NCBI RefSeq assembly: GCF_016587375.1
Contig: NZ_BNJG01000002.1
Location: 496,001-560,000 of the forward strand
Length of the DNA: 64,000 nucleotides
Direction: 5' to 3'
From: Ktedonobacter robiniae
Lineage (GTDB): Bacteria; Chloroflexota; Ktedonobacteria; Ktedonobacterales; Ktedonobacteraceae
Shown: positions 1 through 9,254 of the stretch, one piece after another
Layout: every line of letters starts with the position of its first letter
How positions within the stretch are numbered: position 1 is the stretch's first letter
Made by a program: the position numbers and the translations under genes
The notes under the pieces: generated by a model
Told to the model about the DNA's origin: nothing
Database searches by the model: none
What the model saw: the letters and a program-made list of their open reading frames with translations, nothing else

Positions 1-1151
1 CACGAACAGCGTTTGGTCGAAGGAAACCAGCGAGAGGCGATGAAGAGCTCTCCCCCTGCGGCGGCGACCTTGGTCTTCAAGAATTGCAATAGTTGCCCCA
101 TCGCGGCATCGGCAACGGCTCTGGCGAGCTTTCGATTGGTCATCATTCCCAGGATGTTGAGGTCTTCGATGCCAATGCCCCCACAGGTGCGCGCCAGTTC
201 GGTCGTGAACTTGTGCTGCACATCTCGGCGAAGAGTGGCAATTTGCTGATGCTTGCGCGCTACCTTGAGCCGTTGCTTCTCGTAATTCTTGCTGAACACG
301 GTTCGCTTGGTTTGAGGGTCTTTCGTCTTCTGTTTTTTACTGAGTTGGCGTTGCAGCTTGCCGAGTTTCTTGAGATGGAGCGCTAATGGCCTTTGGTTCT
401 CAAGCCTGCGTCCATCGCTCACCACAGCAGCTTGCTTCAAGCCCACATCTACCCCCACCACTAGTTCGGGCGTTTTGGGGCACTCCCGTGTGATGTCTAC
501 TTGAATAGAGACGTACCAGTGGCCCGCTTCACAGCAGACCGTCGCCCCCAGGATCTTGACGCGTTCGCACACGACGTGCTTGCGCTTGTTGCGCTTCTTC
601 GTGGGAGTGGTGGCTTTCCCCTTTTCGACGAAGCGCAGTTTTTCGGCGACGTTCACCGTTCCCAGTCTGCGTAAGAGCTTGCCTCGGTCCTTCTTCGTTT
701 GGCGTTGATCGAGGATGAAGCGGCCCAAGCCAGGAATGGAGATCCAATGGGTCCCCAAGGTGAATTTATCGTTGGAGAGATAGAACGACTCGTGCGACTT
801 CCCCTTTTTCTTGTACTGGGGGTAGTTCGCTCTCCCCGCGAAGAAGTTGTCGTAGGCGTTTTTGAGATCATCGAACGCCCCTTCCACCACACACTTCGTC
901 ACGTGATAGGTCCACGGATACTCCTGCTCCCGGATCTGGTTGAATTGCTTCTTGAGTGCGAGGGCATGTGGCGGTTTGAGCACGCGCTGCTCTTCAGGAA
1001 CGATTTCCTGCTCAGCTTTATACGCCTGGTACTGCTTTTCCCACTGCTCCCGTCCCCAATTGTAGATGAACCGTCTCGTCCCACAGGCTCGTTTGAGATA
1101 CTCCACTTGTTCAGGGGTCGGATGCATCCGGATTTTGTGCGCCGTTTTCAT
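1..1151 (-). CDS. tnpB: TnpB RNA-guided nuclease, cut off by window edge
   Basis: Reading the minus strand from an ATG at 1151 gives one open frame with no stop to the window edge (about 383 codons), so the C-terminus is missing here. The start MKTAHKIRMHPTPEQ is the usual TnpB N-terminus. The RuvC signature GVDVGL (catalytic Asp) comes at about residue 245 and GIEDLNI (catalytic Glu) at about 335. The last residues visible, SRWFPSTKRCS, lead into the zinc ribbon, which lies outside the window with the third catalytic Asp. TnpB is an omega-RNA-guided nuclease of IS200/IS605 and IS607 elements. No tnpA partner is visible upstream. Family call is firm; whether the gene is intact cannot be known. 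Confidence 0.9.
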   Translation of the reverse strand, partial: MKTAHKIRMHPTPEQVEYLKRACGTRRFIYNWGREQWEKQYQAYKAEQEIVPEEQRVLKPPHALALKKQFNQIREQEYPWTYHVTKCVVEGAFDDLKNAYDNFFAGRANYPQYKKKGKSHESFYLSNDKFTLGTHWISIPGLGRFILDQRQTKKDRGKLLRRLGTVNVAEKLRFVEKGKATTPTKKRNKRKHVVCERVKILGATVCCEAGHWYVSIQVDITRECPKTPELVVGVDVGLKQAAVVSDGRRLENQRPLALHLKKLGKLQRQLSKKQKTKDPQTKRTVFSKNYEKQRLKVARKHQQIATLRRDVQHKFTTELARTCGGIGIEDLNILGMMTNRKLARAVADAAMGQLLQFLKTKVAAAGGELFIASRWFPSTKRCS

Positions 1152-1754
1152 TGTTGAGTGCCTTCTCTCACGCTTTGCGGTACTGACGCCATCCGCACAA
1201 AGAACAACTCACCACAGTGACTGCTCCTCCCCGCCAGGAATGGGATGGAGGCTGGGTTGGCTGTCACGCTCCTTGCCCAAAGAACAGGTTCGGGTGACAG
1301 GTCCCCCAGACGTTGGGTCGATGGGCTCGCCCCCTCCGCCACATCGGGGCTTCGGAGACAGCGGTCTCCTCATTCGCCCAGTGATGGGTTCTCTCGTCCG
1401 ACCCGAGCCCGCACCCGGACGCTGGTGGGAATGTCCGCCATCGACGAGAGCGACGCTCCTTCTGGTAAATTGGAACAAATGCACCAGAGAAGGTGAGAAC
1501 TGTCAAGGGGAGTTTGGTTGGGGGAAAATCGATTTTCCCGACTGCGTCCCAAAAAGGAACGACTTGCGCGTCCCCTGGGGTTGAAACACCAGGGCTTTCC
1601 AGTCCAATTTCTGGAACCGTGTGGAATGTTTCACACACATTTGCACACTTTGTCAAGATCCAGTAAACATCTCCTTTCCAACGCATCTTGACCGCATCAT
1701 TGCCCAAACAAGATGCTGTTTACGGAATTCGAGAGCAGCCTGAATGATCAAGGA
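1152..1754. other. Gap between TnpB and WD40 gene
   Basis: About 600 bases with no gene I can support. Several overlapping open frames exist on both strands but none has a recognisable product or a ribosome binding site. The left part is presumably the upstream end of the TnpB element. Around 1650-1725 a loose inverted repeat pairs GTAAACATCT with AGATGCTGTTTAC. The element boundary is not resolvable. Confidence 0.4.
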
Positions 1755-3092
1755 TCAACGTTTTTTCCCCCAAATCTTAATTGACAGACTGCCGCTGGCA
1801 ATGAACCGACTATCGGGACTGATGGCAAGGCTGTAGACAGGACCTGCATGGCCCGGCAAGGTACGAATAGTTTCTTGAGAGCCGTAAAGATTCCATTCCT
1901 TGATGGTTTTGTCTTCGCTACTACTGATGACCGTTTGCCATGCAGGATGAAACGCGACTGAACGGACAGGCCCGGCGTGACCCGTGAAAGTGGAAATGAG
2001 CCTCCCCTCGTCGGCCCCCCACCATTTCAGGGTCCTATCTGCACTCCCACTCAGCAGCATCGTTGAGCTGATGGGAAATTGCCCGTCCTCCACCATGGTC
2101 AAAGACAACACTTTCCCACTGTGGCCTCTGAGAGTACGAAGGAGTTTTCGAGTGCGAGCGTGCCATAAGCGGATCACGCCGACCTCGTCTCCACTCGCAA
2201 TGATCTGGTGATTGGGACTCATAGCAACGCTGTAAAGAGGGCTTGGATGGTCGATGAAGGGCAGCAGAAGCCGTCCAGTCTGCAGGTCCCAGAGTCTGAC
2301 AGTCTGGTCGGTGCTCGCGCTGACAAGGGTTTGTCCGTCAGTGCTGAGCGCAAGAGAGCGCACTGCATTGCCATGGCCTTCAAGAGGGCGCAAGAGTTTC
2401 CCGCTCTGAGGATCCCAAAGTTTGATCGCGCTGTCCTGTCCACCACTGACCAGAAGCCCTCCGCTCGGACTCCAGGCGAGAGCGAACACGCCGCCGACAT
2501 GACCCGTGAGGGTGTGCAGCAAGTGGCCGCGCGAAGGATCCCAAAGCTTGATGGAGCCATCGATACTGCCACTGGCAAGAATCTGCCCATCGGGACGGAA
2601 GGCAAGGCAACGCACCCAACTCGCATGCCCCTTGAGCGCCTGCACGACCGCATCTTCTTTCACTTCCTCCGTCAAGAGATCCGCGACCAGGGTTAAAAAT
2701 GCTCTCAGATCCTCTTCGGAGGCGGATTGACCATGGATGTCACGAACGGGCTGGCTCGGATATGCGAGTTCTTGTCGAATGTCGGCAACGATGTGAGTCA
2801 ATTGCTCCCGGCTCTCTCGGTTGCGGAACATGCTGGCAATACGCCGGGCATCTACCTGGGGCTTTTGAGAGAAGATCGTGCCGTATAAGACCAGGCTGAG
2901 AGATCCTCCCCATCTTTCGGTGAGCGATCGACCTGGGAGTTGGGCAAAGTGGCGATGACAGGTAGGACAGCGGTAGAAAGTGATCTTTGCGTCGGATTCG
3001 GGCAGTATTTCTAATGGGCAATGTCGGCAGGACAAGCAAGTAGCTTTTGACGTCACACAATCTCCTCCTCGAAGGAAGCGGAAGCGCTTCAT
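1755..3092 (-). CDS. Zinc-ribbon plus WD40 beta-propeller protein
   Basis: 445 residues. The N-terminus has two CxxC-type pairs (CLSCRHC at about 19-25 and YRCPTCHRHF at about 41-50), suggesting a small zinc ribbon. Residues 60-150 are helical and unrecognised. From about 150 to the end there are seven WD40 blades, each with the GH...LASGS...IKLWD pattern; seven blades fill one propeller. Such proteins are usually scaffolds; no catalytic motif is visible. AAGG lies just before the ATG. It is flanked by TnpB debris and a beta-lactamase remnant, so context gives no function. Confidence 0.85.
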   Translation of the reverse strand: MKRFRFLRGGDCVTSKATCLSCRHCPLEILPESDAKITFYRCPTCHRHFAQLPGRSLTERWGGSLSLVLYGTIFSQKPQVDARRIASMFRNRESREQLTHIVADIRQELAYPSQPVRDIHGQSASEEDLRAFLTLVADLLTEEVKEDAVVQALKGHASWVRCLAFRPDGQILASGSIDGSIKLWDPSRGHLLHTLTGHVGGVFALAWSPSGGLLVSGGQDSAIKLWDPQSGKLLRPLEGHGNAVRSLALSTDGQTLVSASTDQTVRLWDLQTGRLLLPFIDHPSPLYSVAMSPNHQIIASGDEVGVIRLWHARTRKLLRTLRGHSGKVLSLTMVEDGQFPISSTMLLSGSADRTLKWWGADEGRLISTFTGHAGPVRSVAFHPAWQTVISSSEDKTIKEWNLYGSQETIRTLPGHAGPVYSLAISPDSRFIASGSLSIKIWGKKR

Positions 3093-3149
3093 GACCTTGC
3101 GTATTCACAGGTACATCATAGCATTTTCTATGCCTCGATGTGGCGGGCT

Positions 3150-3213
3150 ACAGAGAACGTGGGGAGAAAGCCCCGTGCATCAATGACTGGAGCTTTCTCC
3201 CCACGTTCTCTGT
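3150..3213. terminator. 22-bp perfect inverted repeat
   Basis: Arms 3150-3171 and 3192-3213 are perfect reverse complements separated by 20 bases. It lies between the 3' end of the beta-lactamase remnant (which reads toward lower coordinates) and the start of the WD40 gene, so it could end transcription of the former. No run of T follows, so a Rho-independent role is an inference. Confidence 0.5.
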
Positions 3214-3264
3214 AAATGTGGTGTGATCACAGCCCACACAAGTGATCTGCCTCTTCTCTAGACG

Positions 3265-3589
3265 CTATCCGTTGCCCATTGTCCATTCCATTGCGCCATA
3301 CGACAGTGGCCAGAAGTCAGAGAAGACCTTCGGTGGTTCCGGCGAATCCATCATGCGCTGAGTGAAGAGGATACCGATCATGCCCTCCGCAGGAACAATG
3401 TATGCCGTCGTGCCTAAACCGCCAGTCCAGCCGAATCGGCCTGGAGTATGGAAGATATCGTTACGCCGAATGTCTACCGCCATGCCAACCCCCAACTGGA
3501 ATGCGTCCCGAAAAAGATGCCCGGGCCTGCTCGCTGCTCAGGATGAGGTAATCTGAGGTCATCAACTCCACCGTGGCGCGGGAAAGCAT
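3265..3589 (-). pseudogene. Serine hydrolase (beta-lactamase class C-like), C-terminal remnant
   Basis: The last about 76 residues (GRFGWTGGLGTTAYIVP, then GMIGILFTQR) match the C-terminal end of the beta-lactamase/penicillin-binding serine hydrolase family, including the W-T-G-G-L-G-T active-site strand. Upstream the homology continues in another frame (LSRATVELMTSDYL), separated by a frameshift near 3540. An ATG at 3589 is only internal. The catalytic SxxK region is gone, so this is a dead remnant. Confidence 0.75.
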
Positions 3590-3904
3590 TCGTTCACGAC
3601 AGGGTCTTTATCTGAGCGAACATTCCACTATTTATACAATACAAAATTTTGGTAAATTCGCATCCGGGAAAGAGTCGGGAGCAGCATACAGCCTTCGTTC
3701 ACGTACGCGATCATCGGGTTTGTAATATGTTCACTTGTATTGCTGGCTACTGCTTCTGTGATAGAGTGAGTCCTGTGTCATAGCACTAGGCATGCTTGTC
3801 TACTTAGAGAAAGCGACTCAACGTTTCTGGACTGATGATCTCATTGAGGGATGGTATGAACAAAACCAATAAAAGTGAAATCACACGACTGCTTGAGGAA
3901 TACC
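3590..3904. other. Gap with remnants
   Basis: No complete gene. A 21-codon open frame at 3856-3921 (start MNKTNKSEITRLLEEYQ) resembles the first residues of small four-helix-bundle proteins, but it is too short to assign. Confidence 0.3.
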
Positions 3905-4038
3905 AAAGGAATGCCCTTTAGGACATCATATCTGCACTTACTATGTTAGCACAGAAAATGCATTCAAGATTGGACATCAGGAAATGCACGACAGAAAGAC
4001 AAAGCCAACACTGGAACAGATGCGAATACTGCTCCGAT
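3905..4038 (+). pseudogene. Duplicate 5' region of the HTH gene at 34591
   Basis: This stretch aligns almost base for base with 34512-34642: the same leader (AGGACAT, TCAGGAAATGCACGAC) and the same start codon (3984 here, 34591 there). The first residues are MHDRKTKPTLEQMRIL, against MHDRKKKPTLEQIRTL in the full copy. Similarity stops near 4038, where the end of the IS607 element begins. It is the beginning of a paralogue whose body was lost when the element arrived. Confidence 0.8.
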
Positions 4039-4180
4039 TTTCCTATGCAAACGTATGCAAGCACACGTTCACACCGAATTTCGTTGTTCCTGTTTCATCC
4101 GTAGGTGCCTCCGGGCCGAAGCCCTTTGGTCTTACCCCGCGTCCGCAGGCAAGTTTGCGTCTTCGTCCGAGCCAGTACCG
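4039..4180 (-). ncRNA. Candidate omega-RNA / right end of the IS607 element
   Basis: In IS607 and IS605 elements the guide RNA overlaps the 3' end of tnpB and runs to the element end. Here the tnpB stop is at 4132 and is followed by a GC-rich stretch able to fold (AAGGGCTTCGGCCC within it). The guide would be read from flanking sequence below 4039. This is position plus family knowledge only; no covariance was tested. Confidence 0.35.
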
Positions 4181-5296
4181 GAGACGGCTTGATCCATGAG
4201 CCCGATCAAGCGAAGGGTTTCCCGTAACACATTCTGACCTGCGTTGTGATCTCGATCCTGCGAAAACTGATCATACGGGCAAGCAGGATTCTGACACACA
4301 AAGATGCGATCCTTGAGCGTCATCACTTCCCACGTCCAACCGCAGCAATGACAGGTCTTGACTTCCAGGAAAGAAACGGTCCACCTTGATCACCAGTCCC
4401 CCACGTTGCGCCACTTTTGCCTCGAGCAGACGCCTGAGGGTGCCCAGCGAGGCATCGGCCAACGAGCAAGCGAGACGGCGATTCTTGAGCAGTCCCTTGA
4501 GGTGGAGATCTTCCACCCCGATGATCCCGTAACTGTCGGCCAGCCTGGTTGTGAGCTTCTGAAGGACATCCTGGCGCAGGCAGGTGATACGATAATGCAG
4601 ACGGGCGACCTGTTGGCGCGCTTTCTCTCGATTCTTTGAGCCCAGTTTTCGGCGGTGCAGCCGTTTGTTGGCCTGACGCAATTTCTTGAGGGCGGTTTTG
4701 AGGAAGGCTTGGTTTTCGACTTCCTCTCCTGTACTCAAGGTGGCCAGGCGGTTGAGCCCCACATCAATTCCCACGGCGGCTGGTTTGTTCACCGGGATGG
4801 GATCATGGATCTCGACCTGGATGGAAACAAACCGCCAATCCGCTGTTTTGGTGATGCGTGCCCCTTTCACGCGGCCCACAAACCGCAGCTTCTCCGCCAG
4901 ATTGACCCATCCGAGCTTGGGGATCCACATTCGATGATCCCCCAACGCGAATTGATCGTTGGCAAGGTAAAAGGAGGGTTTGCTTGTTTTCTTGCTCTTG
5001 AACTGGGGACGGCGGGCACGCCCTTCAAAAAACGCGGTGAAGGCTTTTCCCAGATCGAGAAAGGGCTGATCTGAGGCATTCTTCGTCACCTCCCATGTCC
5101 AGGGAAATTGAGAGCGCCGGATCTCGTTGAATTGCTTCTTGAGTTTCAAGGCAGTGGGTTTTTCTCCGGCCTCATACTGCCGATTCCACTCGGCAAGCGC
5201 CCAATTCCACACGAACCGGCTCGTTCCTGCGGCTCTTGCAAAGTAATGGGCTTGCTCAGGTGTGGGATGGAGTCTGATCTTGTGGGTCTTGATCAT
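4132..5296 (-). pseudogene. tnpB: TnpB of IS607 element, frameshifted
   Basis: The N-terminal 320 codons run from MIKTHKIRLHPTPEQ through the RuvC residues GIDVGLN (Asp) and GVEDLHL (Glu). Near 4362-4372 the frame slips: the correct continuation, KTCHCCGWTWEV then CQNPACPYDQ and DRDHNAGQNV (zinc ribbon and third catalytic Asp), lies in the next frame down to 4132. In the original frame the protein ends in unrelated residues. A one-base indel near the zinc ribbon explains it, so the nuclease is probably inactive unless the shift is a sequencing error. It overlaps tnpA by 41 bases. Confidence 0.85.
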
Positions 5297-5906
5297 CCTT
5301 GATATCCTTTCCCAGAGCTGCTGCTCGAATCAGGTTTCTGTGCGAACGCAGGCCGGGGAGCTGAGAGCTGAAGACGGTCACAATGGCCATCAAGTCCCGC
5401 ACCAGTTCTTCTTCGGGGGAGAAGAGTTCGCCGTTCACCACCGTGATCTGGGTTCCATGCCGTTCACAAAACTGCTCAAACCAGTCATAGCCAAAGCGCA
5501 CGAACCGATCCTCATAGCCGATAATGAGCCGAGCCACCTGTCCTAATTCAATGTGCTCGATCACCTGATTGAAGCCTTTGCGTTTGTAGTTGAGTGCAGA
5601 GCCAATGTCTTCGATCCACTGGTCCACGTTGATCCCATGTTCCAGGCAGTAGGCGCGCAGAGCTTCTTTTTGGAGAGCCAGGTCTTTTTTCTGTGAGGGG
5701 GAAGACACACGAGCATACGCGATCACCAATCCCTGCTCGGAGGAAATCAGCCCACGATACTGCAAGTATTGTTCATGTGTGTAGTAGCGCCGATTTGTCG
5801 GACTCCGAAACGCGGGTAAAATCCCCTTGCGATCCCATTTTTGCAAGGTATTGACCGATTTTCCAATCAGTTTTCCAAATTGTTTTGGTGAATATGTATG
5901 CTCCAT
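5256..5906 (-). CDS. tnpA: IS607 TnpA serine recombinase
   Basis: 216 residues. The N-terminus (YSPKQFGKLIGKSVNTLQKWDRKG) is a MerR-like helix-turn-helix. It is followed by the serine-recombinase core AYARVSSPSQKKDLALQ, whose serine is the nucleophile, and by IIGYEDRFVRFGYDWFE. The C-terminal TVFSSQLPGLRSHRN is typical of IS607 TnpA. It catalyses excision and insertion of the element through a circular intermediate. Length is normal. The ATG lies exactly seven bases after the -10 box, so the message is probably leaderless. Confidence 0.93.
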   Translation of the reverse strand: MEHTYSPKQFGKLIGKSVNTLQKWDRKGILPAFRSPTNRRYYTHEQYLQYRGLISSEQGLVIAYARVSSPSQKKDLALQKEALRAYCLEHGINVDQWIEDIGSALNYKRKGFNQVIEHIELGQVARLIIGYEDRFVRFGYDWFEQFCERHGTQITVVNGELFSPEEELVRDLMAIVTVFSSQLPGLRSHRNLIRAAALGKDIKDDQDPQDQTPSHT

Positions 5907-5912
5907 ACATAC

Positions 5913-5941
5913 ATTCTAACATGATTTCCCTACTTTTTCAA
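5913..5941 (-). promoter_or_regulatory. tnpA promoter, leaderless
   Basis: On the minus strand TTGAAA (5936-5941), a 17-base spacer and TAGAAT (5913-5918). Transcription would start about seven bases later, on the ATG of tnpA at 5906. No ribosome binding site is present. Confidence 0.65.
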
Positions 5942-5983
5942 TACTGCTGAAGACTCTATTGCCATGTTCTTTTTCCCTGGATT

Positions 5984-7378
5984 TTAAAAGGTCCAGACTT
6001 TAACATCGCTGAACGATGCCGATGCCAGGCTGGTCCAGTCTAGAACAATCAGAGCAATTTTACCACAAGTCAAGGAGCTATCACTGGCGCTAACCAGAAA
6101 TTGCTGATTCGCATAGAAGTAGAAATTGCTCCCACGAGCAATGACAGTTACCACATTACTCACATTATAGCCAGTGTGAACGGCGGGTGATGAGGTGCGC
6201 GTATAAGGAATGAGATTTACACCGGATGCTAGAAGGTCATAAGCACCTTCAGGCTTGAGCGTAAACGTATATCCCTTGCGTTTGGTACCATTGTTACTTG
6301 CACGATAGGTTATACCACCACCCTCACCGCTAAAATTAGTGATCTGTACCTGAAAGGCCATATTGCAAAAGTTGGTATTATCGGCATAGCATGTTTTCAC
6401 GGTCTTTGTTGTGGTAGAGGTGATATGGTATACACCTCCACTGAAAGCGCAATTCTCCGAGACAGTCCAGTTATTGTTATCCTGGGAGCTGAGCGGGTCC
6501 TGCCACGTGGGGCTGACGCTAGTGACGACATTATAGAGCTGATCTGGTCCTGCGCTGGCAATGGCTGCGGCTCTTGAAACTGGTGTGGGAGTAGCAGTGG
6601 GATGGCCCTGATTATTTTTCGTTGTACCACTTGTTGCTGTTGATTGCGCTGTTCCGCTAGCGCCTTCCATTTGCTGAGATCCAGTTCTACCTGGTGCAGA
6701 TCGTGCGAACGCCGCCACTATTCCCCCGGTGACCAGCAAGATTACTAGCAACACACTCCCCAAGACAAGGAGTAACCGGTGGCGACGCGGATACTGCCGA
6801 GCGCTCTGCTTCAACGATGGCGACATTGACATACCCATTGATGCCTCAGCTGCCAATGGTTGCAATGGAGCCGCCGCTATTGTTGGTGGTGGCGGGGACA
6901 GCGGATGCATTGGAGTGGAAAAATCCCCCATGCTGGCGTAGCCCAGGCTCTCTTCGGGTAACTGAAAGTTGGCAATCGAAGCGTTCCATTGTTGCGCGAG
7001 CGAGCCGGTATTACTGGCACGCTGGGCTTGCTGTATACTCCCATTTGCTGAATCGAGCAGGGCATTGAGCGTATGAGCAAGCGCAACCAGCGCATTATCG
7101 CCGAGAAGAGGAGCTCGCCTCTCTCTCTGTCCAGCCATATACGCCTGGCAGACCTCAATCAGCTGCGCGTACTGCTTTTTTGTCGCGCGTTGCATAAAAC
7201 TTATCAGAGCGATTTCAGCTCCAAAGACCGCAATAGCACAGGCAAAAAGCACAAATAAAAAGGGGCCGACATCTGTCTGATCGTTCTGCCTCATTCCTAC
7301 CACACCTACAATAAAAATCGCGGTGACAGGCAGCATCGAAGCGAGAAGGAGTTCTATGCGCAGAATGCTTAATCTCAT
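5984..7378 (-). CDS. Membrane protein with extracellular LamG-like domain
   Basis: 464 residues from the second ATG, which has GAGAGGAAAGAG directly before it. Two hydrophobic helices fill about residues 5-60 and a third (LLLVLGSVLLVILLVTGGIV) lies at about 205-225. Between them is a cytoplasmic stretch ending in a proline-rich segment. After the third helix comes a Ser/Thr/Ala-rich linker and a C-terminal domain of about 180 residues (from SVSPTWQDPLSSQDNNNW to SFSDVKVWTF). It has the pattern of a concanavalin/LamG-like sandwich, with paired cysteines. The same kind of domain ends the NACHT protein at 28609-31528. No enzyme motif seen; function unknown. Confidence 0.6.
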   Translation of the reverse strand: MRLSILRIELLLASMLPVTAIFIVGVVGMRQNDQTDVGPFLFVLFACAIAVFGAEIALISFMQRATKKQYAQLIEVCQAYMAGQRERRAPLLGDNALVALAHTLNALLDSANGSIQQAQRASNTGSLAQQWNASIANFQLPEESLGYASMGDFSTPMHPLSPPPPTIAAAPLQPLAAEASMGMSMSPSLKQSARQYPRRHRLLLVLGSVLLVILLVTGGIVAAFARSAPGRTGSQQMEGASGTAQSTATSGTTKNNQGHPTATPTPVSRAAAIASAGPDQLYNVVTSVSPTWQDPLSSQDNNNWTVSENCAFSGGVYHITSTTTKTVKTCYADNTNFCNMAFQVQITNFSGEGGGITYRASNNGTKRKGYTFTLKPEGAYDLLASGVNLIPYTRTSSPAVHTGYNVSNVVTVIARGSNFYFYANQQFLVSASDSSLTCGKIALIVLDWTSLASASFSDVKVWTF

Positions 7379-7736
7379 CTCTTTCCTCTCCATGAGTGAA
7401 AATCCCCAACATTAAACGGCTCATGGTCACTCTTGTTACTGGTGGCAGAGTCGAAACTGCGATCTCAGGCCACTGGCTCCATGACCCGTTTGAAAGGAGA
7501 GGTACGGGTCTGCCCCAGCGTTCTTCCTCGCAGCCAGCTCATGAGTTGAATGTCATTCATAGTGGCGGCAATGGCTACATGAGGTCTCTCCGTATTTCTC
7601 CCCATGCGCATGAAATTTTGAAAAAAGACAAGAGAATGCTCCTTGAGAGAGAATGAAGGTCCATCAAACATTCACCGACCAAGGAGCGAGCCCGATGAGC
7701 AGTATAACATAGTGTGAAGTTACATTGAACCAGATC
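7379..7736. other. Gap, nothing recognised
   Basis: No supportable gene on either strand; short overlapping frames only. Confidence 0.4.
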
Positions 7737-7878
7737 TTGAGCGATTGACACTCCCCCAGCTAAAGCACGGGGGATTCTTCCTTCATCCAGGCGGCTTGCT
7801 GATTCCCATTGCTGAGAGGCAGTAGAGGCCCTCCTGTCCAGAAGCGTTTCATGCACTCAACGATGCATCAGTTCCCGT
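7737..7878 (-). ncRNA. Candidate omega-RNA and right end of TnpB element
   Basis: Downstream of the tnpB stop the minus strand folds into a hairpin with CCCCC/GGGGG arms around CTTTAGC and then reads AGTGTCAAT at about 7744-7752. A degenerate copy of the same end occurs at 14434-14475, which supports this as the element terminus. The guide would then be the host sequence just below 7744. Confidence 0.45.
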
Positions 7879-8976
7879 CTACCCGACGGTACTGAGCGTT
7901 TTTTGCAAAATGTTCACGGCGGCGTTGTGATCTCTGTCCAATACCACGCCACAACCGGTACAGATGTGTGTGCGCACGCTCAGGCTCTTCTTCACGCAGG
8001 TACCACAAGCGGAACAATTCTGACTCGTGAAGTGTGGCGGGACCGCAATCACAGGAATGTTGTGCAAGGCGGCGTAGTAGTTGACCCAGGAGAGGAAGCG
8101 ACCCCACGCGGCATCGCTGATGCTTTTCGCGAGACGCCTGTTTCTCACCATGTTTGCGATGCGCAAGTCTTCAAAGGCAATCAGGTCGTGAGACGAGACA
8201 AGCGCGTTCGCTGCTTTGCGAGCGAAATCTTCACGCTGCCTTTGAACTTTTAAATGCGCTTTGGCGACGGATTGACGTGCTTTCTTGCGATTCTGACTCT
8301 TCTTCTGTTTCTTGGAGAGGCGGCGTTGCAAGCGTTTGAGGCGCTTTTCAGCCTTGCGATAGTGGCGGGGATTCTCGACGGTCGCGCCTTCAGAGTCGGT
8401 GTAGAACGTCTTCAAGCCAACATCAATGCCGACCAGTTTGCCCGTGGGGACATGCTCAATATGGCGCTCGGCCTGCACGGCAAACTGGCAATAATAGCCA
8501 TCTGCGCGTCTGAGAATGCGTACCCGCTTGATCTGTTTGACGGGGAAGGTTTCAATGTCACGCGTGCCCACGAGACGGAGCCGACCAATGCCACAGCCAT
8601 CGGTGAAGGTGATGTGCCTGCCATCGGGTTCTAACTTCCATCCGGTCGCTTTGTCCTCCACGCTCCGGTTATCATGCTGAAACTTGGGATAGCCTTTCTT
8701 GCCTGGCTTCTTCTGCTTACAGTTGTCATAGAAGCGGGAGATGGCAAACCATGCCCGATCAGCACTGGCTTGACGTGCCTGGGAATTGAGAGCGCGCGCA
8801 AAGGGGAACTCTTTGGCAAGGGCGGCACAGTAGCACTGCAAGTCATTCTTGCTGGCATGCTCATCCATCCACAAGCGTAGGCACTTGTTCCTGATGAACT
8901 GCACAACGCGGATCGCCTCATCAAGAGCGGCGTATTGTGCTTTGGTGCCATCCAGTTTGTATTCGTAGATCAGCAC
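7879..8976 (-). CDS. tnpB: TnpB RNA-guided nuclease (IS200/IS605 type), intact
   Basis: About 365 residues from a GTG at 8976. All catalytic parts are present: GIDVGLK (Asp), AFEDLRI (Glu), the zinc ribbon CSACG...CTGCG, and LDRDHNAA (Asp). The open frame extends to an ATG at 9021, but that ATG lies inside a near-consensus promoter whose start point would be downstream of it. The purine-rich AAAGGACAAGGCAAGG directly precedes the GTG. No tnpA is nearby, so this is a solitary TnpB element. A ribbon-helix-helix gene diverges from it. Confidence 0.9.
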   Translation of the reverse strand: MLIYEYKLDGTKAQYAALDEAIRVVQFIRNKCLRLWMDEHASKNDLQCYCAALAKEFPFARALNSQARQASADRAWFAISRFYDNCKQKKPGKKGYPKFQHDNRSVEDKATGWKLEPDGRHITFTDGCGIGRLRLVGTRDIETFPVKQIKRVRILRRADGYYCQFAVQAERHIEHVPTGKLVGIDVGLKTFYTDSEGATVENPRHYRKAEKRLKRLQRRLSKKQKKSQNRKKARQSVAKAHLKVQRQREDFARKAANALVSSHDLIAFEDLRIANMVRNRRLAKSISDAAWGRFLSWVNYYAALHNIPVIAVPPHFTSQNCSACGTCVKKSLSVRTHICTGCGVVLDRDHNAAVNILQKTLSTVG

Positions 8977-9012
8977 GTCCTTGCCTTGTCCTTTCCTGTT
9001 TGCTGTGGTAGT

Positions 9013-9041
9013 ATTATACATCAGAATAAGATGTACTGCAA
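9013..9041 (-). promoter_or_regulatory. tnpB promoter
   Basis: Minus strand TTGCAG (9036-9041), 17-base spacer, TATAAT (9013-9018). It overlaps the upstream ATG at 9021 and argues for translation from the GTG at 8976. It lies in the short space shared with the divergent RHH gene, which may control it. Confidence 0.7.
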
Positions 9042-9056
9042 GAGAGGATACGCCAT

Positions 9057-9254
9057 ATGTCGCTCACCCGTACCAACATCTACTTAGATGACCAACAACG
9101 AGAACGGCTCAGGCAGAAGAGTGAAACAGACAACATCCCTGTTTCTGAAATTGTGAGAAGGGCAATTGACGCCTACCTCGCATGGAATGACCCAACGTAC
9201 CAGCCCGCCCCTATCTACCCCCAAACAAGGAAGAGCCATTCATCCCCTGGATAA
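9057..9254 (+). CDS. Ribbon-helix-helix (CopG/Arc-like) DNA-binding protein
   Basis: 65 residues. TRTNIYLDDQQRERLRQ followed by IPVSEIVRRAIDAYLA is the standard strand-helix-helix pattern of RHH repressors and antitoxins. GAGAGGATA gives a ribosome binding site. The start is about 35 bases from the tnpB promoter on the opposite strand, so it probably regulates that promoter. No toxin gene follows, so an antitoxin role is unlikely. Confidence 0.8.
   Translation: MSLTRTNIYLDDQQRERLRQKSETDNIPVSEIVRRAIDAYLAWNDPTYQPAPIYPQTRKSHSSPG

Larger units (their letters stand above)
4039..5945 (-). mobile_element. IS607-family element
   Basis: It contains a serine-recombinase TnpA and a TnpB on the minus strand, overlapping by 41 bases, the standard IS607 arrangement. 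The right boundary is set near 4039, where the duplicated HTH-gene sequence breaks off. The other end is somewhere between the tnpA promoter and the next gene at 5984. IS607 elements leave little or no target duplication, so ends are approximate. Confidence 0.75.

Noticed and set aside
1264..1707. 147-codon open frame on the minus strand
   Set aside because: No recognisable product, no ribosome site, arginine/proline-rich composition typical of a chance frame upstream of TnpB.
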